From: Diphasiastrum complanatum
Taxonomy: Eukaryota; Streptophyta; Lycopodiopsida; Lycopodiales; Lycopodiaceae
DNA: 64,000 bases
Direction: 5' to 3'
Assembly (NCBI GenBank): GCA_029204225.1
Contig: CM055097.1
Location: 41,942,858-42,006,857 of the forward strand
The position numbers and the translations under genes were made by a program. Positions 9,702 to 24,700 of this stretch are shown in pieces. The number at the start of each line of letters is the position of its first letter. The first letter of the stretch is position 1. The notes beneath the pieces were generated by a model, which saw only the letters and a program-made list of their open reading frames with translations, made no database searches and was not told the origin of the DNA.

Positions 9702-12700
9702 GCAAGTTCTTATTCCCTTCTTTTTTTTGTAGAAGATGCTCAGTAGTCTGTTGTAATGGATCCTATAATATGTCTTGTTTTTATGTGATGAAGTTTGTTA
9801 TAAAAGTGTAAGATTAATGTGGCAATCTTTCATGTTAAGTTGCTCCTTCATTTACAATTTTGTTTTATTTCTTTTTGTATGTTTGTTAATTCTAGTTCCC
9901 ACCTATATGTAGTCTAGTTGAATTCGAATTGTGTACTTGCATATTCGATATGTATTTTTTGGAAGTCTCAATTAGCTTACTTTGTGTAACTATAGTGCTA
10001 GGAATTTGGAAATAGGGATTGGTGATATATCTCCTAAAGGCTGATTGAGATTGCACAACTGAGTATTAGATTGATTTCTCATTATGATGTGTGCCTTCAG
10101 ATAATATATTTTTAAGGTGAGTATCTCTATTGAACTTTTAACATGTGGTGTATTAGCTATTGCCATTGGTGTTATTGTAAAATAAATTGTTGGGATGGAC
10201 TTGATGGTGAATACTTTTTGATCAAGCCAAGGTACCAAGTTTGTATTGACTTGTATCAAGTTAATAAGTACTCACACTCTCTATGTTATAACAAGCGAAG
10301 ATGCCAAAAATCATTACTAGCATTAGAGACAAACTCTACCAAACAATTTGTGGGAAAGTATTTGCAGGATGGAAGGAAATGATAATTTTTTCTCTTCATA
10401 ATCCCAATTCAAATGGGAGATTCATGGAAAGTGTGAAGATTGTCAGCATTATCAATGTTATCACTTTTTGAAATCATTTGATCTAAAAAGAAGAAGCAAA
10501 ATGGTTGGGCTAAGTTGGCGTGTCTTTCCTGATTAGCACATGGCAAGCATTCTTGTAATACCCCAAAATTATCTCCAATCATTACTTCTCCTTGACATTT
10601 ACTTAAATTTATTTCAATGATGGTAATTTGGTGCACCTAGTTTATATAGTATTATCGACTACAAGCATGTTATCATTTAGCTTCTCTAGTTTAACAAATC
10701 AAGAAAACCCAGCTAGGTATAGAAATGTGGAACACATGATTGAGTTGGTTCAAGGGATAGTACATTTCTGTCGATCTCCTTATAGGACGAGCCTTCAGGA
10801 GGAGGGAGAGCCGAGAAGGATATTCGACGAGTATCTTAAGCCTAGCACTTCACCAATCGAAGAAGAAAGATGAATCATTTAGGATGTGTGTAAATTTTTG
10901 TGGCTTGAATAAGATAATGATAAAGCACATGTATCCTATTTTTGGCCACTTCTGCGATGAGACATAAGAGAGTACGTTCAACGTTGCACCGCTTGTCAAG
11001 TGAACATGGTAGAGAGATGTAGCCCTCCAAGTTTGCTCGACCCATTGGAATTTTCCCAAGGTTGATGGGAGAGTATGCCAATGGATTTATTATTGGCCTA
11101 CCTAAGACGCAATCTAAGTTCGATTTCGTGATGGTAGTTGTGATGATCGTCTCTTGCAGATCCTGAGGATCTTGCTGCACACCAAAACTTTAGACTGTAG
11201 AGCCAAACCGCCCAACCAACTAGAAGCTAAAGATCAACCCACGATAGCTTCATCCTCGAGCCACAATGAATTAATGCAGATGAGGAGAGGATTCTGGTAA
11301 CCACAACTTGGAATTTGGAAGTTTAGGAGGGCGAGTTTTTCTTAGCTACTTATAGCATACTAGATTCTTGTGCATATACCATGCAAAACATAATACACTA
11401 CTAATCTCAACTAAAGTTGCTATTCATACTCCTCAGCATGCATATAGCTGTCAAACACCATGCATTGCTCCGCATGTCATAATTGGAGTGCCTGGGCCCA
11501 TTCGAGGTTATTAATTACATTATTGGCCTTGATTGGAATATCGAGGTGTAACTAAAATCTCAAACCTAGAATATGAAGGATCTTCTTACGAAGTCCATTC
11601 ACGTTTGGCATGTATATCTTACAATTTCTCTTAAGCATACCATCATCAATGGTGTATGTCAAATAAGTCTGTGCCCCATTAGAGGTACCCGTCTTAGTGG
11701 TACCATCCGAATTACTAGTAATGACATGCACACTAGGCCACACTTGCTAGCCGTGCTCATCCGACCGTTGAGCATGCCTGATCTCTACCACGAGATCACT
11801 CTCTATGACCGTAAAAGCCATCTGATACAAATCATACGAGATGATGCATCAACTACCACACATTCTCCTTACCCTTGCAATAGTGAATTTCCAAATGAAG
11901 TTCCTACATCAGCTCGGCCCAACGTGCCTGGTATCCTCACAACTCTGGCTGATTGCAAAAGTACTTGAGAGTATTGTGGTCAGTACATAAAACTCAGCAT
12001 CATATTAATAATGTTGCAACACCTTGAGGGCATGTATTATCACATACAACAATATCCACATCAAGGATTATTCCAAATCCTCAATACTGGATGTGGACAT
12101 GACTTAACTGGACTGAATGTAGCTAACTTAGTTAACCTATCCACAACCACCTAGATAAAATCATTTTGATGTTGGGTCTTGAAGGCCAACTATGAAATCC
12201 ATAGATATGCTTGTCCATCGCTTGTTAGGGATATCTAAGGGATGCAATAAATCTCTGTCCTTCAAGTATTGATATGTAGTTAGTTGACAAGGTTTACACT
12301 TTAGCACATAAGACTCGACATATGGCTTGAGTTTTGGCCAACAATGCTCTCTTCTGACCAAGTGTAAACTCTTGTTTATACTTGGATGACTTGCACAGGT
12401 TGTGTCGTGACACTGAAAAAGAATTTCTTTTTCAATTCATCATTCCTTGGTACACAACTTTTTTCATTCCAAAATAGTAATCCTTTTCAAATGGCAAATT
12501 GTTCCACAATCTTTTTATCTTTCTTAGACCCTTGTACCCTTGTAATTCCATCTCAATTTCGTTTTCATTTGTTCTAGTTTGAACCAACTTCCGTATCTGA
12601 CTAAAATGAGAGTCGTTTTCGTATCGTCGTCTCATCAAATTATATAGATCTATGGAAATATGGGTGAATGAAAGTTCATTCAGCTCACCAATGTAACTAA

Positions 12701-15700
12701 TTGTATTTGCAACTTGATTATGGTTGTGTTGGTCACAAAAATATTTAAGAGGCTGGTGATCTGTATATACTATTAGTATATGGAGATCTCTTGAATAACC
12801 TTTTGTAGCCTAAAATTATATTTGCATGCTGTAAATCCAAAACATGAAAATCAACTAATTCTTTGTTATCTTGTATCACTATTCCATTTTTTTACGCTTA
12901 TTACCTGGCATATCAATGACTTGTGCTGCAGGTTTCTTTCATTCCGAGTAGAACTTCATCACGTGTCCAAGCTTATTGCAAATAGAACATAGATTTGCCT
13001 TCTTAGCCTTCTCTTGGGACATGTGTTTCTTTCCCTGGGGCTCTGATACCATCAAATCAAGCTTGTCAAAGTATTTAGTTTGAGCTCTTTTATGAACTCG
13101 CTTCTTGCCTTGGGTGCCGATAGATTTGCCTAAAATTGATTCTTGGATGCCACTATGGAATCATAGGCTTTTGCAAATCGTATGACATCGAGAAATTGAA
13201 ACACATTTCTCTTACGTTCTTTTTGATAGTCCTTTGGCAAACCTAGGATGAATTGCCAGAGCGCCAACTCAGAATCGAACATGGAATTTTCTTCCATGAA
13301 TCTATGATTTCTTGAAGATAAGAGTCCAAACTCTTCGTCCCATCTTGCAGTTTTATGAATTTTTAATAGTAGTCAGAATCATCCGCAACCATGCATGATT
13401 TCCCCTAAACACTTACATGAACAAGTCCCATGTGGCGGGTTTCGGCTGCAAATTACACCACCAAGATGGTGCCTTGCCATAGAATAATAGGACCATGCTC
13501 TCAATGTTCTTTTCCTCTGGAATATCGTGAAGACTGAAATAACCGTTCCACTTGGTCAGCCAATCATCCATGACTTCAAGTTTCTTTTCTTTCTTTTCCG
13601 CCAGATATAGTTCATGTTGGAAACCTAAATTTGGAAAAGGTAAGGTTTGGACTTGTGTCAGCAAAACTTTCATATGCTGATCTCGCAAACTGGTTTGATT
13701 GTTCATTTCTTTGAGTGCTACACGTAGTTGCTGACATATTTCAAGATAAGTCAGCATAGTAGCCACTCCACTTGGACTTGAGGTTCCGTCTGCCATTATT
13801 GATTGTTTGTTACAGGAAATTGCTTCAATCAATTGATAGATACATCTATCCACTAAATAAGGTGAAACCAACTGTGACCTTGAATCAGACCGAATTGATA
13901 ACCTAGTAAGGCCATTTCACAATTTTAAATAATAACTGGAATCAATAAATTAGAACAATTTGATGACTAGCATGCCTGGCATGCTAACATCGACATGTAG
14001 TTAAGTTATGATCAAAATCTCAGGTGTTGAATCAATGAAGCATAAAAGACATCAATAGACTAAAGCCCTACAAGCAATAGACAAGACAATAGGTTCTCCC
14101 ACGAAGAGCCCAAGCAATACCAATCAATAATCTGAAAAATGAGTGTACAAATGCCCCTATAAATACCCTACCAATGAACCCTAAAATAGGAATTCAAAAG
14201 TAAAGGGAGGCAAAATGTGGAGGGAAAATAGTGCGCCCTCCTACGGGTCGCCACTCCACATATAACCATATAATAAGGGCCCAAGGCCAGTCAATGTCAT
14301 AAAAAAGGACCCAGTGCGGGTCATAAGCATATAAAAAGGCTCTGGGGCATTTTACATGACTAATATAAAATGCGTAACCAGAAATATACATAACCAACAG
14401 TAAATGTAAAGAGGCCTGCGGAATATATGCAGAGTAGCCCAGTAGGCCTGTACCTGTAGTCCGTAACTAGTCATTGCATTACAGGATTTATTTCCGTAAA
14501 CTACCAATTAAACCTTAAATTGCAGCTATCACAATAACTGCTCAAACCAATGTAGTTCATTTATTGCATGTATTTAAAACATTCAGAGTGATGCCAAAAT
14601 GATTATTCAATTGAGGCAAAGTCAACCCACTGTTCACTTTCCAACATGCATCATCGAAATTTTGCAAATTTTGCTCCAAAAATTGCCAAACTTTTGACGA
14701 TCATAACTTTGGCTACATGGCACCAAATTGGTCATCGTAAAGCACAGTGCAAAGGTGAGGTCAACAAGAGGTCTGCCATGTCACTAGGGACCGTATTGTC
14801 CACACGTGCAAGCATTAAATGCTCAGAAAACTTAGAGGAGAGCACTTTTCTAGGAGGTGTATGTTGAAAATGCCTTCTATGCTTTGCATGGCCTCAGAGA
14901 GTGATCAAGAATAGATTTAAGTAAATGTCAAAGGAAAATAATAATTGAAAATAAATTGGGGTATTGCAAGAATGCTTGCCAGGTACTAATTAGGAAAGAC
15001 AGTCCTCACTTGGGAACTTGACTCATCCTTTAGATGTGATTTTTTTACTATTTTTAGATCGTTTATGTCCCTCGTTCCTTTTGAGACCTTCCTTTGGTTT
15101 TCTCTAGTAGAGATGATTTCTTGTTTTGCATTATCATCATATAATGGAAGCTTATGTTAAAGTAAACAATGGTGATATTCAGAATCAAGATTGGAGATAC
15201 TTGCTTTGCAAAGTCTAGTGCTATGATGTGGTTGTTGGAACATAGTCAGATATTACATTACTGGGGCTTTGTTGGACGCTAAGAACATCACTAATTACAC
15301 TGTTCCAATTATTATCTGTTGAGCCTTGTTTTGCTGTTTTGGTTGTATGGCTGTGTTTGACCATAAAGTGAACTGGATGTGAGGAGTCTCTAAGTTGATC
15401 CCTCATGAATGGTACTAGACTGTAATACATCACTGGATGATGATAGCCAACAGTTCAATTATGCCCTTCACTGTGCGTTGTTGGAAATGGTTTTGGAAAA
15501 ATCGGCCATAACCTAAGTTAGGCCACCCATACTCGTCTAATGTAAGTGAGAGACACCTAGAGAGTATATTTAGGCAATTGTAATCTAAGTTCCACCCTTT
15601 GATGGTATCAAACAATCTTCTTCCTCAACTGAATTCACAGAATTGCTGCACATCAAAACCCGTATATGCTTGTTTGCAACCATATCTGTTGTCATATATT

Positions 15701-18700
15701 ATTATTCTGGATTCTGCTAGAAAAATTGTGTGGCTTTACAAAAGTGATGCATGGAAGTATGGCTATGTAAGTGCAAATTATACAGTTGTCATCAATTGTA
15801 AATTGCTGTACCGTTCTTGGTTTGGTAACTCCTCTTACCTATTTGTCGTATTATGTTGAGAATAAAGTACACCGGTATATCTTTATTACCAGCATTCCTT
15901 CAAGGGGCCTTCTAGTTGAAATTTTATTGTCATCGAGTCTTTACTTTTAATTGTGTAGAATAAAAAAACGGATAGTTGAAAGTCGACATTTTTCAGTGAT
16001 ATTCCTCTTCATTGAGGTACATGAGCTGCATATCTTCTTGTCTTCAAGGGCTAGCACAATCCAACCTCATAAAGATATGCTTGCAACTTCAATCTTGTGA
16101 GTGGTTGGATTGGCATTCCAAAGACCGGACATTATGAGTTTATTCTCTTGCTTGATGGTTTCAGTTGCAAATAGTTCTGATTTTTCATTTTTCAGAAAGT
16201 GAAACATAAAGTTGGAAGAAAGCTGCCGCCTGCTCAAAATGTGACGAAAGTGGAGTTCAAGTCAAAAGGTTAGGTCGAAAAAAATATATTGTATGTCTAG
16301 TTTTGTTTTTTGAATCCTTCTGAGTGAGATGGTATGGATGTTGACAAGAGCTATGCGTTAGGGTACATTTGGCCTTCCGTAGGAGATTGCAATTTCTCCA
16401 TTTCTTATGCAAAAAGTGATCAGCTGGTATGTGATCAATGATTTTGTGCAGCGATTGTTCTCCCTGGGCAGAGTTTACTGCAGAACAAGGATGGCTGCGC
16501 AGTGAACCAGAGGAGGCAGACGTTGAAAGAACTTCTTGGTCAGACAACTCATTACAGTGAACGTGTGAGGAAAGGTGCATGTCTTGGATTTGACCAAAAA
16601 AAACTTTTCTATTCAATTTCATGCAAAAATGTGAGCGTTAAATTGTTGTGCTTTCTCAAATTCAAAATTCAATCAGAGGATCTGTACAGTTTAGGGCTCA
16701 TAGCTTTCAGCAAGGCTCAATTTTAAATGATTAATGACACCCTCAAATGTAATGCTAATATTCCCGATGAATAAGGATCTCTCGGGTGTTGATGACATTG
16801 GTCAGGATCACTAGCTGGCAGGTATATCTATACTCCTCCCCCTTCTCCTCTTAGGTCCTAGGTCCACCAACGTGCTACTGGGCCCCACTGACCTATCTCC
16901 CTCCTTGAGTACATCTCCTCTGCCCGACCTCACTAAGTCACTTTAAGTAATCAACGTGGGTACAGCCCAATCTCACTAGGCACCGATTCACATTGTAGGA
17001 CTAAGGATCTGAATCACATTCTGACCCAATACAATAATAAATAAACTTACACCTATGGGGATAATGACTAGCACAATACATTAAGCAGACGTTACTTAGC
17101 TATTACTAGTAAATCTATCACCGAGTGTACATATGGTCAATTGTGTCCCCAGTTACTAATGATTAGCGGGTGTGAGTTGGTCATATTAATCAAACTTAAG
17201 TGACCAGCTGTAATTAGAGCATCTAACTACCTGTTCAAAGGCCTAAGACGTGTGACATGCAGCCTGTCTGCGTCCCTTATCAACAATTAAAAAGGTCTAA
17301 ATCAGCGAGAATCTGTTGTGGTCGTAAAGATTCAGAAGCTTGTGAGAGCAGCATCAAGTCAGCAAAATCTACCCTAAATTCGAGTCAGAAAATCAGTGAA
17401 ATGGCCAAAGTCCGGCATGATATTGCATTTGTTTCCTGCAAACCATAGTTCAGCATCATACAGATTGTCACTCTTTACATACCAGAATATTTTTTCAAAA
17501 AATTTCTTTTGTGTTAGAAATATCGATTTCAATTCTTTTCATGTTCAGTACATATGGAATGTGATGTGTTCCATTTTTTACGTAATGATACGTTCCGTAC
17601 AACCTAAGGTAGCGTCCAAACGCGCGTCTGTGTCCGTGTCCGCTTTTTTTATTTTTTTTTTATTTTTTAAAAGTTTTTTGACTGTTATTTAGTGTAAAAA
17701 AAATTAAAAAAAAAAATGGGACGCGTCCGAGGACGCGTCCGGGGGTCGGGCGCATCTGGGTCCGGACGCCGGACGCGGACGCGGACGCGGATTGCCCGCG
17801 TCCGGCTCGGACGTGCATCCTTGCAACAAATAATGCAAAAGTGGCTATAAACTTATAAGCAAACTTTGACATGCTTCAACTCTGATATGTTTCATGCATG
17901 TTCAAAATTTTTTTCTCTTGCATAGTATGTTTAAACTTAATGGGACATAATTTGAAATATTTCAAAGCTGTATTAATTTCTAGCCATCCTAAAAATTTAT
18001 CACAATTTTGGGGTCAAACATTTTGTTTGAATCAAATAATCCAAACAAACGTTTGAAAAACTCTTGCATTTGTTTGCAGTTATGATTGAGGGTTGTTGCC
18101 TATAAAGGAATAGGAAGCACTGGACGTAGATTAAGGATCATTTCAAATTGTCGGATGAATTGGAGGCGAGAAAACTTGGTGGGCTGGAAAACAATTTCTG
18201 GCAGCAAGTAGGGTATATATTGAGATCTAGAAAGAGATTTTTTAAGTGAATTCTGGTTTGAAAAGGAGATATGGCTGTTGATATAACCATGAATAGTTAG
18301 CAAAGTGAAGTAAAAGTCAGCCCCAGAAAATCTGGAAATCATTGTAGAAGTTCATAAGCATCAAAGGAGTGCTAAAAAATCGCCTCGTAATCCAAGAAAT
18401 CTTTTTGTACATTCCAAGAAAACTTAGAAGCAGTTACTAGCATTCAAGGAGTGTTTTGGGAAGGTTATTGGCTGAAATTAAGCTCTTTTCAGTCATTTGA
18501 GAACAATAGCAACTCTAGAAGATTGAAATCCCAAATTTTGATCGAGTTTTATGCAGATGCATGACATCAGTCTAAGAACATGTTAAAAAGCTTATCTGAA
18601 GGCCGTTGGAGTAATAGCAACCCGAAATCCAATGGTTGCTTGTTGAATTTCGACGATGTTCATCTCGTTGAGAAGATTGATTCACAACTTGATTAATGAA

Positions 18701-21700
18701 GAAACATTCTAAATGTTGCTTGCTTGTGAAAATGTGTGCAACTTCAGCCCACGATAAAAGGGAAATCAAATGTGTAATAGTGTAGTTTCATGGCTAATAA
18801 CCGTGAGAGGACCCAGGTACTCACATAGTGACATGTGGAGCAATGCATGGTGTCTGAAGGTTAACTTGGCAATGTTCACACTTTTGAACATAAGCCTCGA
18901 CATGACCTTTCATTTTTGGCCAGTAATATTCTCTCTTAACAAGGTCAAGTGTCCTTTGTATACCAGGGTGTCCCGTGTTGGGGCTATCGTGGCACTCATG
19001 TAGGATTTGGGCCCTAATGTCTACGATATCTGGTACACAAACTTTTTCTCTACGGAAAAGTAAACCATTCCGAATGGAATAATCACCAAGTATTTTCTCT
19101 TCGTGAGATTTCTTGGAATCCTGCTTTCCAAGATTATTTCTCACAATAGAGCTTCCTGCCAAGACTTCTTGCCAAATACGACCGAAAAACTCATCGGTCC
19201 GACAAACATCTCGCAGAGAAAGATACAACTCGGATTGGAATTCAGCAAAGCATAACTGATTAACCTCTCCAATCCGGCTTAAAGCATCATCGACACAATT
19301 CGGCGTACCTCGACGGTACTTAATGTCGAATTCGAACTCCTGAATGAGTTCCAACCAACAGGCCTTACGGCCCCTAAGGTCTGAGGCATCACAAATATAC
19401 TTAAGAGACTCGTGATCCGTCATAACCATGAATTTAGATCCGTACAAATAATGTCTCTAGATCTTTAGCGCATGGATGACAACAAAAAGTTCCTTCTCAT
19501 AAGTAGAATATCTACTTTGAGCTGGGTCCAACTTCTTGCTTTCGAAAGCCACAGGTCTACCATCCTGGTAAAGGACTGCACCCACCGCATAGTCACTAGC
19601 ATCCATTTCCACCAGGAAAGGTCTGCTAGGGTCCACTATGTGTAAGATAGGGGCTGTAGACACTAACGTCTTCAAAGCCTCAAAGCTTTGATTAAGTTCA
19701 TTGGTCCAAACAACAGGTGGACTGATTTTCGAACGCCTTCCGACTTTCTTCTTATTACCCTTTTTAGTTTTTCTTTTGGCTTTCTTCACTTCCTTAAGAA
19801 GATTCGTTAGAGGCAATGCAATTAGGGCATAGTCTTTAATGAATTTATGGAAAAGCCCTGTGAAGCCTAAAAAAGATTTAACTTCCCTAATGGTTTTCAG
19901 GATAGGCCAATCACGAACTTTTTGGATCTTATCATAATCGATTTCAAGACCTCGATCGAAAACGATATGTCCCAAGTACTTGAGTCTTGTTTGAAAGAAC
20001 TCACACTTAGACTCCTTAGCATATAGCTGTGCCTGCCTTAGATTATTTAAGACTGTATGCAAATGCGCCTCATGCTCCTCCAGAGTCTTACTATAAATGA
20101 GTATGTCATCCAAAAATACCACGAGAAACTTCCCTAGATATGGATGAAGAATATCGTTCATCATCTGTTGGAAGGTTGCTGGGGCATTAGTTAGACCAAA
20201 GGGTAAAACTAAAAATTCGTAATGGTTATACCTAGAACGAAAACCCGTTTTGGAAACATTTTCCTCGTGGATTCAAATTTGATGGTACCCCGACCTAAGG
20301 TCCAATTTGGTGAAATATTTAGCACCATTCAATTGGTCCATTAAGTCGTCCATCCGAGGTAAGGGATAATGGTTCTTAATAGTCATTTTATTGAGCTTTT
20401 TGTAATCCACACAAAGGTAAATAACATCGTCTTTCTTGCCGGTTAACAAACCAGGAGCTCCCCAAGGGGACTTACTAGGCCTAATATGGCCCATACGTAA
20501 TAACTCCTTAAGTTGACTAGTAACTTCATCTTTTTCCTTCGGGCTCATCCTGTAGGGAAAAAGCGATATAGGAGAGTTGTCGGGAAGAAGATCTATGTGA
20601 TGGTCTACTCCCCGTGAGGGGGGCAGACCCTCAGGTAACTGCTCAGGGAATATATCATTATATTCCTCCTTAAGTCTTTTAAAGATTTTGCCCTCAGGCG
20701 TAGATTCTAGATTAACATTAGAAAAAGACAATGCTTTAGGGAAAGACGATACATCACCATTGAAATGATGAGTACTAAAAGCATCCATGTACGATTCAAC
20801 TTTCAGATAACATAAATACGAATGATACTCAAAACCAAAATACATTGATTAGCTTCATGAGCAGTTACAAAAGGTAGATTAGGCTCATCGCCTTTAAGAC
20901 AAACCATAGAGCCATTAAGCAAGAAAGATATACTTATGAGAAACATAATCTTTCTTTAACGACTCATTCCTAGCATAAAACCACTCTTTACCTAGGATTA
21001 AATCTACCTTATCAAGATTTATAACATGAAAAGATAAACTATCTACATAGTTTTGAATCTTCAATGGCACGTGGGGGACAAAGTGGTCTCGGACCTGCTG
21101 CTCCCCACCGCATACTTGTGGTCACTTGGTGCGGTTGCCAACTGCAGCTTCTGCACCAACTTAGCATTAATAAAATTATGCGTAGAACCGTCGTAAAAAA
21201 GAACACTCACGGGTTGGCTACCTACAAACCCACTCATACGAATGAGGTCGTGAGGTCCAAAAACCGCAGTGTTAAAACAACAATTCATACAAACTGTTTC
21301 ATTAGTAAAAGATACATCAATGCAAGGAATAGAAGAATTACATGGTGCCTTAAAGGAGCGGCCACCCTTCTTCCGTCTCTTCGGGCAGTCCTTGGAAAGG
21401 TGCCCCTATTCCATGCAGGAGAAGCACAACCCCTCGCTTTTGGCCTTATCAAAGTTAGCTCTCTCCAACCGAGGGCTCTTCTTCTTCTTTCCCGAAGGGG
21501 AAGCTTCGTCAACCACTCGCTTCTTGCCCTTTTTGAAAGGAAGGCCCGTAGAGAGTTTGTCTTTGGATTCCGGCCTTTGCTGCTCTTTGCGGGTCACAGT
21601 GTGCGTATCGTCGGCTGATTGCGGCGGACCTCCAACTGATATTCTTTGGGCAAGCCCAATATGAAATGCAGCTTAAGGAGCACTCCGTCTATGCGGTTAA

Positions 21701-24700
21701 CAAACCACGAAGCAGCTTCTTGGAAATCTTGTAAAAAGACGTCCAAGGGTTTCGTCCCCATTTGCAACGTGGCAAATCGATGATAATACTCAAAATCGTC
21801 GAGGACAGGCATAAAGGCAGCCTAAAGGCTACCTGAAAGTCATCCCAAGTAGTTGGGACCGTAGCTCGATCTTCAAGATCTTGCCACCATGAGTACGCCT
21901 TACCACGTAAAAACATGATGGCCGTAGCAATCCGCGAGCTATCTGGTAGATCGTCCATGGGAAATTGTGAAGTCCATCGATCCAACCAGGCCAAGATCAC
22001 GTCCTGGTGTCTATCTTTTTTCTCTCCGGTGAAAAACTTTGGAGTAAACATCGGGTTGAGGAGTGCTTGTCGAGATTGGGTCATAGCCCGCATTTCGGCC
22101 TCCGCCCATTCATGCTTAGCCCGCATGTCAACAATCTGTTGTTGTAACAAATTAATTGCACGCGTCATATTCTCCATGTCAGTCCCGATGGGACTTGGAG
22201 CTCGAGTTTCTTCCATAGGAGTGTCCATGGCAAAAGCAATATGTAGCAAAAAGCTAGTGGAAAAATGGAGAACAGCGGTACCAAAACCGTTAAAAATTGA
22301 TAACTGGAGGTCAAGAAAACAAGATAACTTGAGCACTCAAAAACTCTACAAGCAACTTTGAGAATGGGGTAGAGGAAAATGAACGTACATCCTTTACCCC
22401 CTTCCTCAAAGCTCTTCCCCTTTCCTCATGCAAAAAGCACATGTGGGGCCCAAAAAAAGGCCCCATTTGTCCCTTCTAGGCCTTTCATACCATGTGGGGT
22501 TACCAAAAGGTGCCACATGGCCCATGGACTCCAAAAGACTATTAAACTAAATTAAGGCCCCTTCTCCCACCTCAAACTACGTACTACAGTTCCTCTCCAA
22601 CCTTTGGAGATCTGCAGGTACAGAGGAGGAGGAAGAAGAAAATACGACCAAGAAAGGACAAGGACACCAAGATTTGGTTTAGTCATATCTTTTAATAAAA
22701 AAGAAGTCATAAGCTTCCATAAGATTTTTCATCTTAGAGCTTAAAGTTTAACTTATATTTCAAAGTTTAGTTGAACTATGTATTAACCAAACTTTTATTT
22801 CAAAGTTTTGTTTGCAAATTGTTTTGAAAGTGGGGCCGTGGGGAAGTGCACTGCCTCCCCTCCCCTTGCTTGTCACATCACACATATAATTACCAGGAGA
22901 GGGTATTACCCTCCCCCCCTTCCAAACACAAAATCAGAAGAGGCGCTGCCTCTGCAGCAGGTCAGGTAGAAAAGGAGGGAATATACTCCCCCTCCCTCTC
23001 TCGAAAAATGCACGCATATAATTACCAGGAGAGGGTATTAACCTCCCCCCCTTCCAAACACAAAATCAGAAGAGGCGCTGCCTGCGCAGCAGATCAGGTA
23101 CAAAAGGAGGGAATATACTCCCCCTCCCTCTCTCCAAAAATGCACGGCCCGCAGTCCAAAACATGGGCTGCGTACGGCCTATAGCTTTAACTACCTACAG
23201 TGCTTAAAGGAAAGTTCTGACTTCAGAGGGAGAGATCCGAACCGCCCCCCCCCCCTCGTGATCTGGAATCCTAACTCTCAGGCCCCTGTGCACTGAGGCC
23301 CGAGACTGTGCGGATCCGCGAGTTCCTTTGTGTGTGTGTTTTTAAAATAAAAATAAAAATAAAAATAAAACAAAGGCTTAAGAGGGGTTAAAACCAAGCA
23401 AACCCATTTTTAAACTAAAAAGTTTAAAAGGTTGCTTCAACATTAAGAAAAGCCTTTAAGTTTTAACTTTTAAAGAATTTCAAAACCAACCTTATGCAAA
23501 TTCAAACTAAACTTCAACTCTTTCTTATACAAACCAGAAACACAAGGTTTGAATAGAAAAAGGGAAATTTATTGTGAATAGCGTGTTTAAAAAAAAAACA
23601 AGCCTACATCCACAATGCCAACCTTTTTCCAAGATAAAACTTGAACAAAGGTTAAAAATTAAACAGCCGCATTCCAAATAAAGGAATACCAAAACGCAAA
23701 GGCAAATAAGGGAACGCATACACCTTGTAAAGGTAATTGACTGCTCTAATACCAAATGTTACAACTCCCTAAGATCTTCAATCGCCTTGAAGGTTTCGCA
23801 CACCCCATACCAGTGATGCACCGTATCTGCCCATCCATAGGGTCACAACCGACCCACCCCCATGCACTGGAGCTATCGACATAATCATGCCCAGTCAAGC
23901 CTCCTACGATAACTGGCGTCCCATACCACCAGCCATCGCACTGCATACATTTCCTCCTGGAGATACATCCTGGCTCATGCACGTGCTCTCCATCCACCGA
24001 CTCCTGGGTAGACCGAGTGAATGGAAAGAGGGAAGCCCCACCACTATATAGGCATAACATGGTGAGTCTCCGATTTAGCCTTCATAGGATAGATCCATGT
24101 AAAACAGGAAAAGTCATCAATAAAAGTCACAGAATAGATGCATTTTTCAATGGATTCGGTCCTCGTTGGACCACAAACATCACTATGAACCAAATCAAAT
24201 TTATCAAGAACCCTTATAGTTCCATCAATTGGAAAAGGTTTCCTTTGAAACTTTCCAAGTATGCACCCTTCGCATACAGGCCTTTCTGGCTGGTCAATAG
24301 TAGGAATGTCTTCTACCATATTAAATGTCTTCAGCGTCTTCAAACTTGCAAAGTTGAGGTGCCCAAACCTTGCATGCCACAATTCAGCCAACTCCAATGA
24401 TTGTGATGTAGAAGCAACAAGATATGTAGAGGGAATTCGTCGCTCATAGGTATCGATAATGATTAAGCCAGCATGCATTGTTCCCGAAACAATAATCAAG
24501 AGTGATCGTTTAGGATCCTTGACAAGACACTTATCTTTTTTGAACTCAACAACTAGTCCTTGCTTCAACATAGTTGAAACCGAAAGAAGATTTTTCTTGA
24601 TTCCCGGAACATAAAGCACATTCTTAATGTACCTTTTCTTCACCATTAGGCAGAATGATGGCTACAATTCCAATTCCATGAATAGAATAAGATCCATCAT

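Larger units (their letters stand above)
18821..24059 (-). mobile_element. Ty3/gypsy element B, 3' truncated
   Basis: On the - strand the order is 5' LTR (24059-23757), a primer-binding site, a leader with a tandem repeat, gag, protease, RT, RNase H and the integrase zinc domain. It stops at about 18821 with no integrase core and no 3' LTR. The 5' LTR abuts copia 1 coding sequence, so B inserted into copia 1. It lies antisense in IPI1 intron 3. Confidence 0.85.

Noticed and set aside
10850-11180. Minus-strand protein at 10875-11180
   Set aside because: It is the antisense shadow of a + strand gypsy RT-integrase relic.
24017-24400. Plus-strand genes over 24.0-29.0 kb
   Set aside because: They are reverse-strand shadows of the copia gag-pol frames.
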